Source: Pararhizobium_B sp051960215
GTDB lineage: Bacteria > Pseudomonadota > Alphaproteobacteria > Rhizobiales > Rhizobiaceae
Assembly: GCA_051960215.1 (NCBI GenBank)
Contig: JBQCEN010000121.1
Coordinates: 1-49,552 of the forward strand
Direction of reading: 5' to 3'
Length of the DNA stretch: 49,552 bases
Position numbers and translations under genes: made by a program. Below are positions 41,933-49,352 of this stretch, piece by piece. Below the pieces are notes generated by a model that did no database searches, was not told the DNA's origin, and saw only the letters and a program-made list of their open reading frames with translations. Position 1 is the first letter of the stretch; every line of letters begins with the position of its first letter.

Positions 41933-43203
41933 CGACCGGTCTTCCCTAGCAATGCGTCGATCTCCTTCAGCCGGCTGCGCTGCTCCTCGACGAAGCTCGC
42001 GAGCCTTGCGGGATCGACGCCGGTCTCCTTCCGCACGGCGGGACGCGACGGGATCGGCTGGGACGGCGGATCACCGGCGGCCGCGCCACGCCCATCGGCT
42101 GAGGCGGCAAGCTTTGCACGCCGGGCTTGTTCGAGGCTGGCCGAATCGGGCAGCGTGGTGACGGCGCGTCCGACGGCAAGGGCCGCCGCCCGAAGCCGCC
42201 GATCCCGCTCGGAGAGCTCGGCGGCCGGGATGGCCTCGATCCTCGCCATCGCGGCCTCGACATCGGCCGTCGAGAGATTGGAGATGCCGGCATAGAGGTT
42301 CGCAAGAAGCGGAGCGGGCGTATCGTCCTCTTCAGGAAGCGCCCGGGCGCGCCGGGCCGCGTCCTCCGCGAGCTCCCGCTTGCCCTTGATCGTCGCCTGC
42401 CGCGCGATGCGCAGATAGACCGCGCGCTGCCGCTTGACGTCCATGCCCGCGAGCACGGCCATCAGGTCGTCGCGGCTCACCGCATCGTCGTTGTCGACGA
42501 CGAGACCGACGAGCAGGTCGGCGAATTGGCCGGCGTACGGCGAATGGAGGAAGCGCCGCGCATAAGCGTCGCAATAGGCCATGCCCTCGCGAATGAGATG
42601 GGCATGGCTGGCGACGGTGATCGACCGCCGCAGGGCCGACTCCTCGAGGATGGAGCCGGGCGCGAGCAGGCGAACCCAATCGAAGAGCTCGAGCGCTTCC
42701 TTCGGCTTCGCGGGCGCGTCGGCGTTCGCCGTCACGAGCGTCAGATAGGCCCCGATCGCCGTCTGCCGGAAGTGGGGCTCCATGGCCTCGAGATCGGCGG
42801 CGGCGGCATCCGGCTTGCCGGTGAAGTAGTCCGAGAGATCGCTGACGAGCCGGTGATCGAAATAGCCTTCGACATCACGCGATTCGAGGAGGACGAGCGT
42901 CGCGGGATTGCCGCCGCTCATGGCATAGATCAGGGCGGCGTCGACGTTCCGCGGGTCCTCGAAGACCGTCTCGTCGGCATGGCGCAGGCGATCGTCGATC
43001 TCGCCGAGCAGGAAGCGCTGCATCTCCATCGCGGCGTGGTCGCCGTTGACGATGGAATCCTGCACATATTCGAGCGTCCGCACGAGCTTGTAGATCGGCA
43101 GCGACGGGTCGTCGGCCCGCGGCGGTTCGGCGGCCGCCGCAGCGGCGGTGACGGCAAGCCATGCCGCGAGCAGGCTGGCGATGCCGAGGCCCGCCCGCCT
43201 CAT
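41929..43203 (-). CDS. motC: Periplasmic motility protein MotC
   Basis: The 424-residue protein has a signal peptide (GLGIASLLAAWLAVTAAAAAAE) and a helical-repeat periplasmic body (YKLVRTLEYVQDSIVNGDHAAMEMQRFL in part; DAALIYAMSGGNPATLVLLES). MotC is specific to rhizobial motors, where it binds the periplasmic part of MotB and tunes torque. The ATG at 43203 overlaps the motB stop (ATGA). A longer open frame upstream of it is the motB shadow. The tail FVEEQRSRLKEIDALLGKT is predicted coil. Confidence 0.92.
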   Translation of the reverse strand: MRRAGLGIASLLAAWLAVTAAAAAAEPPRADDPSLPIYKLVRTLEYVQDSIVNGDHAAMEMQRFLLGEIDDRLRHADETVFEDPRNVDAALIYAMSGGNPATLVLLESRDVEGYFDHRLVSDLSDYFTGKPDAAAADLEAMEPHFRQTAIGAYLTLVTANADAPAKPKEALELFDWVRLLAPGSILEESALRRSITVASHAHLIREGMAYCDAYARRFLHSPYAGQFADLLVGLVVDNDDAVSRDDLMAVLAGMDVKRQRAVYLRIARQATIKGKRELAEDAARRARALPEEDDTPAPLLANLYAGISNLSTADVEAAMARIEAIPAAELSERDRRLRAAALAVGRAVTTLPDSASLEQARRAKLAASADGRGAAAGDPPSQPIPSRPAVRKETGVDPARLASFVEEQRSRLKEIDALLGKTGR

Positions 43204-44525
43204 CCGTCCGATCCGTCGGTGCGAAGCAGGATCTCGATACGCCGGTTGGCGGCCGCATAGGGATTTTGCGGATCGATCGGATCGCGGTCGGCGAAGCCTG
43301 CGATCTGGCCGACGCGCTGCTTGTCGAGGCCGCCGTTGACGAGCATGTAGTAGGCGCTTTGGGCGCGCGCCGTCGAAAGCCGCCAGTTGTCGTAGCCGTT
43401 GCCCTTGAAGGGTCGGGCGTCGGTATAGCCGCGGATGACGACGCGCCCTTTCCGCCCGGCCAGGATACGGCCGATCTTCTGCATGGCGATCACCATGTCG
43501 CGGCGGGGCACGGCGGAGCCGACGTTGAACATGCCGTCGTCGACGCGATCGGTGACGCTGACGAGGACGCCGCCCTCGACCGCCTTGACGCGGATGCCTT
43601 CGGCCAGTGTTCCGCTCGTGCCCTTGGTCGCGGCGCGGATCTCGTGCTGAAGGGCCGTCGCTTCTGCGGCCGTGCTCGCCTCCTTCGAGGCCGCATCCGC
43701 CGTCTTCTTCGCCGTGACCTCTCCGCCGGCCTTCGCGGCTGGCTTGTCCTCGGCGGAATCGCGCGGCGTCGGCGCGGCCTTTGCCGCCGTCGCGGCTATG
43801 ACGGCCGGACCGGCCCGCGTCGCCGCGGCCACCGCGATGCCGGACGGGTTCTTTTCCAGCGTCGCCGTCCTCTGGGTCCGCGCGGCGCCGGCGTTGGCGA
43901 CCGGAGCGGCTATATCGCGTTCGCTGGCGGGCGGGCCGTCGACCGCCTGCACCTGCTGCACCCAGAAATCTGGATCGAAGGGATCGCGATAGGCCTTGCC
44001 GCCGGAAGCGCCGGTCGCGGGACCGGAGCGCTGCGCACCGCCCTCTCCGGCCGAGCTGACATTGGCCTTCTCGCCCGACTGCTGGGCGATCTCCGCGAGC
44101 ACGGCAAAGGGTTTGTCGAAATAATCCGCGTCGGAATATTTCGTCTTCTCGCCCGAGGTCGCCTTCTTGTCGTGGCCGGTATCGCCGCCGGCGCCCGTTC
44201 CCGGCTTGTCGCCCGTCTGGCGCGCCCGCGCCTCGTCGGCCTCGCCGCCGCCGTCGGCGCTTCCCGACGAGTGGATGCCGCGCGAGACCGGCGTCTGGTC
44301 GACGAGCTTGATCGGATTGAAGTAGCTCGCGACGGCGGCCTTCGTCTTGTCGTTGGCCGCGTTGACGAGCCACATGACGAGGAAGAAGGCCATCATCGCC
44401 GTCATGAAGTCGGCATAGGCGATCTTCCAGACGCCGCCGTGATGGTCGTCATGGCCTTCGCCGAGCCGCCGCTTGACGATGATGATCTCGTTTTTCGTAT
44501 GATGGGCGGACTGTTCCTCGCTCAC
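43200..44525 (-). CDS. motB: Flagellar stator protein MotB (rhizobial large form)
   Basis: This proton-channel stator subunit has 441 residues. One membrane segment is YADFMTAMMAFFLVMWLVNA with the proton-binding Asp at residue 39. A long linker (about 100-260) is rich in Ala, Lys and Gly and is much longer than in enteric MotB; it fits interaction with MotC. The C end is an OmpA-type peptidoglycan-binding domain (VVIRGYTDARPFKGNGYDNW, LSTARAQSAYYML, NPYAAANRRIEILLRT). It overlaps both neighbours by four bases. The partner motA is not in the window; in rhizobia it lies elsewhere in the cluster. Confidence 0.93.
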   Translation of the reverse strand: MSEEQSAHHTKNEIIIVKRRLGEGHDDHHGGVWKIAYADFMTAMMAFFLVMWLVNAANDKTKAAVASYFNPIKLVDQTPVSRGIHSSGSADGGGEADEARARQTGDKPGTGAGGDTGHDKKATSGEKTKYSDADYFDKPFAVLAEIAQQSGEKANVSSAGEGGAQRSGPATGASGGKAYRDPFDPDFWVQQVQAVDGPPASERDIAAPVANAGAARTQRTATLEKNPSGIAVAAATRAGPAVIAATAAKAAPTPRDSAEDKPAAKAGGEVTAKKTADAASKEASTAAEATALQHEIRAATKGTSGTLAEGIRVKAVEGGVLVSVTDRVDDGMFNVGSAVPRRDMVIAMQKIGRILAGRKGRVVIRGYTDARPFKGNGYDNWRLSTARAQSAYYMLVNGGLDKQRVGQIAGFADRDPIDPQNPYAAANRRIEILLRTDGSDG

Positions 44526-45157
44526 GACAGCGCCTCCGAAAGGGCGCGCGTCCAGGCCGAGAGCCGCGTCTCGACGGTCGTTCCGTCGACCTCGAACGAA
44601 AGATCGACCGCCTCCGCCTCGACATGGACAAGTGCGACGCCCGATCCGTCGAGGCGAGCGGCGAGCCGGTCGAACAGCGCACGCGGACCCGAAACCCGGA
44701 CGCTCGCCGCCCGCTCTTCCCCGAGCGCGCGGGAAAGGTCGGTGGCAAAGGCTTCAAGCATCCGGCCCGTCACGTCTTCGGTGAGAAGCGGCGCGAGGAT
44801 GCCGGCCAGAAGGTCTGAGACCTGCCCCACCGCGCCCGGCAGCAGCGCCGCGATGGCCGACGCGACATGGCCCGCGACCTCCTCCTCGTGGCGGCGTGCG
44901 AGCGTAGCCAGCGCCTCCTCGTGGGCGGCCTCGCGGGCGGCGGCCTCCGCGGCGTTGCGAGCCGCGCATTCCTCGGCGGCGGCGCGCCAGCCCTCTTCAT
45001 AGGCTGCAGCACGCACGGCCTCGACGTCGACGACCGGTGCGGCCGGCGCCGGCGCGTGACCGTCGGACCGCGTGGCGCCCGGCAGCGACCGCTGGCCGCG
45101 CTGCGGCCGGTCCGGCGCGCCGAAATCCTTCAGGAGGCGCGAGACGGCGCTCGTCAT
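44522..45157 (-). CDS. FliH-like coiled-coil protein upstream of motB
   Basis: The protein (211 residues from ATG at 45157) has a central alanine/glutamate-rich coiled coil (AVRAAAYEEGWRAAAEECAA, RNAAEAAAREAAHEEALATL) and a C domain (VSDLLAGILAPLLTEDVTGRMLEAFATDLSRAL in part) with a final beta-rich part (VALVHVEAEAVDLSFEVDGTTVETRLSAW). The AYEEGW-type repeat start and the C domain resemble FliH/YscL export-ATPase stators. A gene of unknown function occupies this place in Sinorhizobium, as I recall. GTG codons up to 45172 are alternative starts. It overlaps motB by four bases. Confidence 0.65.
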   Translation of the reverse strand: MTSAVSRLLKDFGAPDRPQRGQRSLPGATRSDGHAPAPAAPVVDVEAVRAAAYEEGWRAAAEECAARNAAEAAAREAAHEEALATLARRHEEEVAGHVASAIAALLPGAVGQVSDLLAGILAPLLTEDVTGRMLEAFATDLSRALGEERAASVRVSGPRALFDRLAARLDGSGVALVHVEAEAVDLSFEVDGTTVETRLSAWTRALSEALS

Positions 45158-45290
45158 GAGAGACCGCACCACAGGCTTCGGCCGGTCATCGATGGCGGCA
45201 GGGCTGTGGCTTCATCGTGCATAAGCGGCCGGCGGTCCTGGCGCGCCCCGAGCCCCGACGGGCGGACGCGGAATTCAAGGATGAGCCCAA

Positions 45291-45320
45291 GCTCTAGGAT
45301 TCGAAACTTGCGCGAGGGTG
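45291..45320 (-). promoter_or_regulatory. Candidate promoter of the FliH-like/motB operon (shared element)
   Basis: On the minus strand CACCCTCGCGCAAG is followed by TAGAGC 17 bases after ACCCTC. It is the first copy of the element also found before flhA and flgE. The leader to the ATG at 45157 would be about 127 bases; I see no gene in it. The whole gap 45158-45465 holds this promoter, the inverted repeat 45308-45352 and the flagellin terminator 45360-45389. Confidence 0.5.
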
Positions 45321-45352
45321 AAGGCTGTCCGACGCCGCTCATCCTCGCGCAA
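45308..45352. repeat. Inverted repeat TTGCGCGAGG/CCTCGCGCAA overlapping the promoter
   Basis: Arms 45308-45317 and 45343-45352 are perfect 10-bp complements; with one G-T pair they extend to 14 bp. Spacer is 25 bases. One arm is the conserved part of the candidate promoter at 45291, so the other arm is an inverted second copy of that box about 35 bases away. It could be a two-site activator operator or an RNA hairpin. Confidence 0.5.
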
Positions 45353-45359
45353 ATGAAGA

Positions 45360-45389
45360 AGCCGCGCCTTCCGGACGGAGGGCGCGGCT
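45360..45389 (-). terminator. Terminator hairpin of the flagellin gene
   Basis: AGCCGCGCC (45360-45368) pairs with GGCGCGGCT (45381-45389), with an inner TCCG/CGGA stem. It lies 77 bases after the flagellin stop. The following minus-strand sequence CTTCATTTG is a weak T-run. Confidence 0.55.
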
Positions 45390-45465
45390 CTGACAGGCGG
45401 AGCTCCGATGGGTCGGTGGGAATGAACCCACCGAAGCCCCGGTGTCCGAACCTCGTCGCTGATCC

Positions 45466-47115
45466 TTAGCGGAAGAGCTGGAGGATGTTCTGCGAGTTGG
45501 AGTTGGCGATCGACAGCGCCTGGATGCCGAGCTGCTGCTGCGTCTGCAGGGCCTTCAGCTTCGTCGACGCTTCGTTCATGTCGGCATCGACCAGCGTGCC
45601 GATACCCGAGTCGATCGAGTTCATCAGGCTCGACAGGAAGTCCGACTGGTTGGTGATCTGCGTCTTGGTCGCGCCGAGGTCCGAAGCCGCGGTCGTGACG
45701 CTCTGGATCATCTTGTCAACGCCGTTGATGTAGTCGCCGATCTGGGCAGTCGTCGCGTTGGTGATGTCGAGACCCATCAGGTCGAAGTCGTTGGCGCCAC
45801 CGCTCGCCTTGACGTTGCTGATCGTCAGGCTCGATGCCGAGCCGGTCTTGCCGGTCGCGGTCGTCAGAGTGATCGTACCCGCGCTCTCCGTCGTATAGAC
45901 GCCGGAGCCGACGAGGGCCTTGTTCAGGACCTGGCTCATCTCGGTCGACGAGGCGATCTTGCCCTTCGCACTGGCGCCCAGAACCTGATCGATCGTCGCC
46001 CGATTGATCGTGATGTTCTTGGCCGCGCCGCCGTCAACGGCGACATCGAACGAGATCGTGTCGTTGGAGTCGAGCGTGACGGAGGAGAAGCCAGCCCAGT
46101 CCGTGGTCGACGCATTGCCGACTTCCGCAACGCCGGCCGTTTCCGTCTTGGCGCCGGTGACGTCCGTGGTGCCCACCGTCGTGGCAGCAAGCGTACCGCT
46201 GGTCGTCGCCGACAGGGTGACGCTGGAGTTGGCGCCGAGAGAGTCGGAGGTCAGCACGATGTTGCCGCTGCCATCCATCGAGGCCGAGAAGCCCGAAAGC
46301 TGGTTGTTGGCAAACATCTGGTTGATCTGATTGAAGACTTCCGCCTGCGTGACGTTGCCGCTGGCATCGGCCGTGACGTCAACCGTCTGCGCCGTACCAC
46401 CGTCGACCGCGATCGACAGCGTCAGCTTGTCGCCGGCGGCGCCGGAGTCATAGGACAGGGCATTGCTGATCGCCGCCGTGCCGTGCGTAGCAGCCGTCGT
46501 CACAGCACCGGCAACGTCGGCAGCGGCGACACCTGCAGCCGAAGTATTGCCGAGGCTCTTTTCGAGCAGGCCGGAGCCCGTCGCGCTCGAATCGAAAAGT
46601 GCGGTCTTGGACGTGTCGATGCCGATCGTGCCGAGCGTGATCGCACCCGAGCTGTCACGCGTGAAGGAAGCGACGACGCTCTGCGTCGTGCCCTTCGACG
46701 AGTCGATCGAAAGGAAGTTCGAGCCGGAGAAGTTCGCCGAATCCGCCGTGCTCTTGATCGTCTGCTGGAGCGACGTGATTTCCGACTGGATCTTCGACTT
46801 GTCGACGCCCGGCTGCTGGGCCGAGACGAGGCGCGACTTGATGTCGTTCAGCGTCGTGATGGTGGAGTTGAGAGCGGTGTAGGCGACGTCGACCGTCGAG
46901 GCGCCGAGGCCGAGCGAGTCGGAAACGGCGGAGAGCGCCTGGTTGTCCGACTTCATCGTCGTGGCGATCGACCAGTAGGCGGCGTTGTCGGAAGCGCTGC
47001 CGACGCGCAGGCCCGAGGAGATCTGGTTCTGCGTCGAGTCGAGCTGCTGGTTGATCGAGCGCAGCGTCTGCAGCGCGGCCATCGCAGACGTGTTGGTCAG
47101 AATGCTGTTGGACAT
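45466..47115 (-). CDS. Flagellin
   Basis: The 549-residue filament subunit has conserved ends. The N end reads MSNSILTNTSAMAALQTLRS then SGLRVGSASDNAAYWSIATTMKSDNQALSAV (in part). The C end is VTTAASDLGATKTQITNQSDFLSSLM then VDADMNEASTKLKALQTQQQLGIQALSIANSNSQNILQLFR (both in part). These form the D0/D1 core. Between about residues 150 and 470 lies a long Ser/Thr/Ala/Gly-rich variable region, far larger than the roughly 395 residues I recall for rhizobial FlaA. AGGGGA precedes the ATG. Only this one flagellin gene is in the window. FlbT and FlaF are the expected post-transcriptional regulators. Confidence 0.95.
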   Translation of the reverse strand: MSNSILTNTSAMAALQTLRSINQQLDSTQNQISSGLRVGSASDNAAYWSIATTMKSDNQALSAVSDSLGLGASTVDVAYTALNSTITTLNDIKSRLVSAQQPGVDKSKIQSEITSLQQTIKSTADSANFSGSNFLSIDSSKGTTQSVVASFTRDSSGAITLGTIGIDTSKTALFDSSATGSGLLEKSLGNTSAAGVAAADVAGAVTTAATHGTAAISNALSYDSGAAGDKLTLSIAVDGGTAQTVDVTADASGNVTQAEVFNQINQMFANNQLSGFSASMDGSGNIVLTSDSLGANSSVTLSATTSGTLAATTVGTTDVTGAKTETAGVAEVGNASTTDWAGFSSVTLDSNDTISFDVAVDGGAAKNITINRATIDQVLGASAKGKIASSTEMSQVLNKALVGSGVYTTESAGTITLTTATGKTGSASSLTISNVKASGGANDFDLMGLDITNATTAQIGDYINGVDKMIQSVTTAASDLGATKTQITNQSDFLSSLMNSIDSGIGTLVDADMNEASTKLKALQTQQQLGIQALSIANSNSQNILQLFR

Positions 47116-47307
47116 GAGTGAGTCCCCTAGCCAAGATCCAATGGACCAAGGACATGCCGGACTGAAAGCTTCACCGGCCTTGGAGACAGGGCATCATGCC
47201 GTTCGGCTCGCTGAAAATCGCGACCGACCCCCCAATGATCACCGCGACAATGGCACCCGGCGGCTTACCAACTCCTTAACGGAGGCGATGTCCCGACCGA
47301 ATCACGG

Positions 47308-47322
47308 TTAACACCTGTTTAG
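47308..47322. promoter_or_regulatory. Near-consensus CtrA-like site upstream of flagellin
   Basis: TTAA-CACCTGT-TTAG matches TTAA-N7-TTAA in seven of eight bases. It lies about 193 bases before the flagellin ATG, next to GAATC at 47299. The 274-base gap between fliP and the flagellin gene holds no ORF I can support. Direct CtrA control of flagellin is speculative. Confidence 0.25.
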
Positions 47323-47389
47323 CAGAAGATCGGCTGCCGGCCCCACCCAAAAAATCGGGAGCCGGATTGCCGGGGTTGGGGGCAACGCG

Positions 47390-48130
47390 TCAATGGAAGG
47401 AGCGCACGAGGCTGCCGACGAGCAGGTTCCAGCCGTCGATCAGCACGAAGAACAGGATCTTGAAGGGAAGCGCGATCGTCGTCGGCGGCAGCATCATCAT
47501 GCCCATCGACATGGTGATCGTCGCCACCACGAGATCGATGACGAGGAACGGCAGGACGACGAGGAAGCCGATCTCGAAGCCGCGGCGGATCTCGGAGATC
47601 ATGAAGGCGGGGATCAGCACGCGATAGTCGATCTTGCCGTTCGATTCCGTCTCCTGCCCCTTCTCGCGCGCGAGGTCCACGAAGAGCGCAAGGTCCTTGT
47701 CGCGGGTGTTCGCGGCCATGAAGTCGCGGAAGGGTTCGGCGATGCGCTTGACCGCCTCCTGTTCGTCGATCTGGTTGGCGATCAGCGGCTGGACGCCGTT
47801 CTGCCACGCGCGGTCGAAGGTCGGCGCCATGACGTAGAAGGTCATGAAGAGCGCGAGCGAGATCAGGATCAGGTTCGCCGGCGTCGTCTGCAGGCCCATG
47901 CCCGATCGCAGGATCGAGAAGGCGATGATGAAGCGCGGGAAGCTCGTCACCATGACGAGGATGCCCGGCGCCACCGAGAGCACGGTTAGGAGGCCGAAGG
48001 TGCGGATGATCCAGCTTGCGGCCGAGCCGTCGATCTGGCCGCCGCTGAAGAGGTTCGACGGGAACTGCTGCGCATGGGCGGCCACCGTCGCGGCCGCAAG
48101 AAGCGCCAGGGTTGCGAAAATGCGTTTCAT
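47390..48130 (-). CDS. fliP: Flagellar export gate protein FliP
   Basis: The 246-residue protein has a signal peptide (MKRIFATLALLAAATVAAHA) and four later membrane segments. FliP signatures are TSFPRFIIAFSILRSGMGLQTTPANLILISLALFMTFYVM (in part) and PAFMISEIRRGFEIGFLVVLPFLVIDLVVA (in part). The ATG at 48130 overlaps the fliL stop (ATGA); the open frame upstream is a shadow of fliL. It is the last gene of the flgH-fliL-fliP operon. Confidence 0.95.
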   Translation of the reverse strand: MKRIFATLALLAAATVAAHAQQFPSNLFSGGQIDGSAASWIIRTFGLLTVLSVAPGILVMVTSFPRFIIAFSILRSGMGLQTTPANLILISLALFMTFYVMAPTFDRAWQNGVQPLIANQIDEQEAVKRIAEPFRDFMAANTRDKDLALFVDLAREKGQETESNGKIDYRVLIPAFMISEIRRGFEIGFLVVLPFLVIDLVVATITMSMGMMMLPPTTIALPFKILFFVLIDGWNLLVGSLVRSFH

Positions 48131-48636
48131 TCGATCACGAAGGTGCGGACCATCAGCTTCCGCACGGCGCCTTTCGAGCGAAGCTCGGCGCGCGCCTCGA
48201 GGTCCTGGCGAAGATTCTGGAAGCCGCGCGGGCCGGAAATCTGCTGCAGCGAGACGGTCCTGAGATAGGCGAGCAGGTCCTGGTGGATGGTCTCGGCCAT
48301 CTTCACGTCCGGCTCGCCGCGGAAGAGCAGCGACACCTCGAGGCGCACCCACGTGTCGCTCGGATAGGCGAGATTGGTCGTCATCGGCTCGAGATCGACG
48401 ACGCCGTTGGCGGCCGTCGAGATCTTCTCTTTCTGCTCCGCCTCCGCCTCCTTGCGCTGATCGTGCTCGATGTGCGTCGCCGCCGCCTTCTCCGCGGCGC
48501 TCTTCTGCGGACCGAGCATGCTGCCGAGATACCAGCCGCCGCCGGCGGCGACGAGCGAGAGCCCGGCGACCGCAGCGAGCGTCACGACGAGCGAGCCCGA
48601 CTTTTTCGGTGCGGGTTCCGCTTCGATCAGGGCCAC
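48127..48636 (-). CDS. fliL: Flagellar basal body-associated protein FliL
   Basis: The 169-residue protein has one membrane anchor (LVVTLAAVAGLSLVAAGGGWYLG, about residues 16-38) and a periplasmic stomatin-like domain (LAYPSDTWVRLEVSLLFRGEPD, AETIHQDLLAYLRTVSLQQI, VRKLMVRTFVIE). FliL associates with stators around the motor. It lies between flgH (11 bases) and fliP (four-base overlap). Confidence 0.92.
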   Translation of the reverse strand: MALIEAEPAPKKSGSLVVTLAAVAGLSLVAAGGGWYLGSMLGPQKSAAEKAAATHIEHDQRKEAEAEQKEKISTAANGVVDLEPMTTNLAYPSDTWVRLEVSLLFRGEPDVKMAETIHQDLLAYLRTVSLQQISGPRGFQNLRQDLEARAELRSKGAVRKLMVRTFVIE

Positions 48637-48647
48637 CGGCGTCTTCC

Positions 48648-49352
48648 TCAGATCGGCGAGAACTTGTTGACGATCTGCTGGCCGATCGGCGGGTTCTGGA
48701 CCTCGCTCAGGCGGCCGCGGCCGCCATAGGAGATGCGAGCCTCGGCGATCTTGTCGTAGGAGATCGTGTTGTCGGCGTTGACGTCGCGCGGACGCACGAT
48801 GCCGGCGACGTTGAGGATGCGCAGTTCCTGGTTGACGCGCACTTCCTGCGAGCCGCTGATGACGAGGTTGCCGTTCGCCAGGATTCCCGTGACGACGGCG
48901 GCGACGCGCAGGTCGAGGGTTTCGGAGCGTTCGATCTTGCCGTCGCCGTTCGTCTGGGCGTTCGATCCGAAGGCGAGGTCGGCGTTGCCCTTGCCGCTCG
49001 ACGGGCCGACCGCAAAGTCACCGCTCAGGTTGAGGCCGGTCTTGCTGGTGCGCGTCTGGTCGGTCTTGTTGTCGAAGGACGCCTTGTCGTTGAAGGAGAT
49101 GTTGACGGTGAGGATATCGCCGACATTCATTGCCCGCGCGTCCTTGAACAGCGCCGCCTGCCGGTCGTGCCAGAGCGAATAGCCGCTGTTGCCGCTGCGC
49201 GGGAGCTGCGGATAGAGCGCCATCTCCGGCGTCGCGGCGAATTCGAGGCCGCTGCCGATCGGGCTCATCGGAGGCGCGCGGCCGATGTCGTCGATCGACT
49301 GGCAGCCGGCCATCAGCGCCAGAAGGGGAAGGATGGCGACGAGCCGATTCAT
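48648..49352 (-). CDS. flgH: Flagellar L-ring lipoprotein FlgH
   Basis: The 234-residue outer-membrane L-ring protein has a lipoprotein signal with lipobox LMAGC, Cys17 as the acylated residue. Family blocks are NVGDILTVNISFNDKASFDN, NADLAFGSN and the C end NLVISGSQEVRVNQELRILNVAGIVRPRDVNADNTI (in part). Its start overlaps the stop of the next upstream gene by four bases (ATGA), so it is inside an operon that enters from the right edge. Confidence 0.95.
   Translation of the reverse strand: MNRLVAILPLLALMAGCQSIDDIGRAPPMSPIGSGLEFAATPEMALYPQLPRSGNSGYSLWHDRQAALFKDARAMNVGDILTVNISFNDKASFDNKTDQTRTSKTGLNLSGDFAVGPSSGKGNADLAFGSNAQTNGDGKIERSETLDLRVAAVVTGILANGNLVISGSQEVRVNQELRILNVAGIVRPRDVNADNTISYDKIAEARISYGGRGRLSEVQNPPIGQQIVNKFSPI

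Noticed and set aside
40418..42295. Plus-strand frame of 625 codons opposite fliK
   Set aside because: Low-complexity Arg/Gly antisense of the Ala/Gly-rich fliK repeat region.
41929..44373. Minus-strand frame of 814 codons as a MotC fusion
   Set aside because: The upstream half is a shadow of motB. MotC starts at 43203 with a signal peptide and a four-base overlap.
45154..45342. 62-codon minus-strand ORF in the leader of the motB operon
   Set aside because: No ribosome site and no coding character; it overlaps the candidate promoter and the start of the FliH-like gene.
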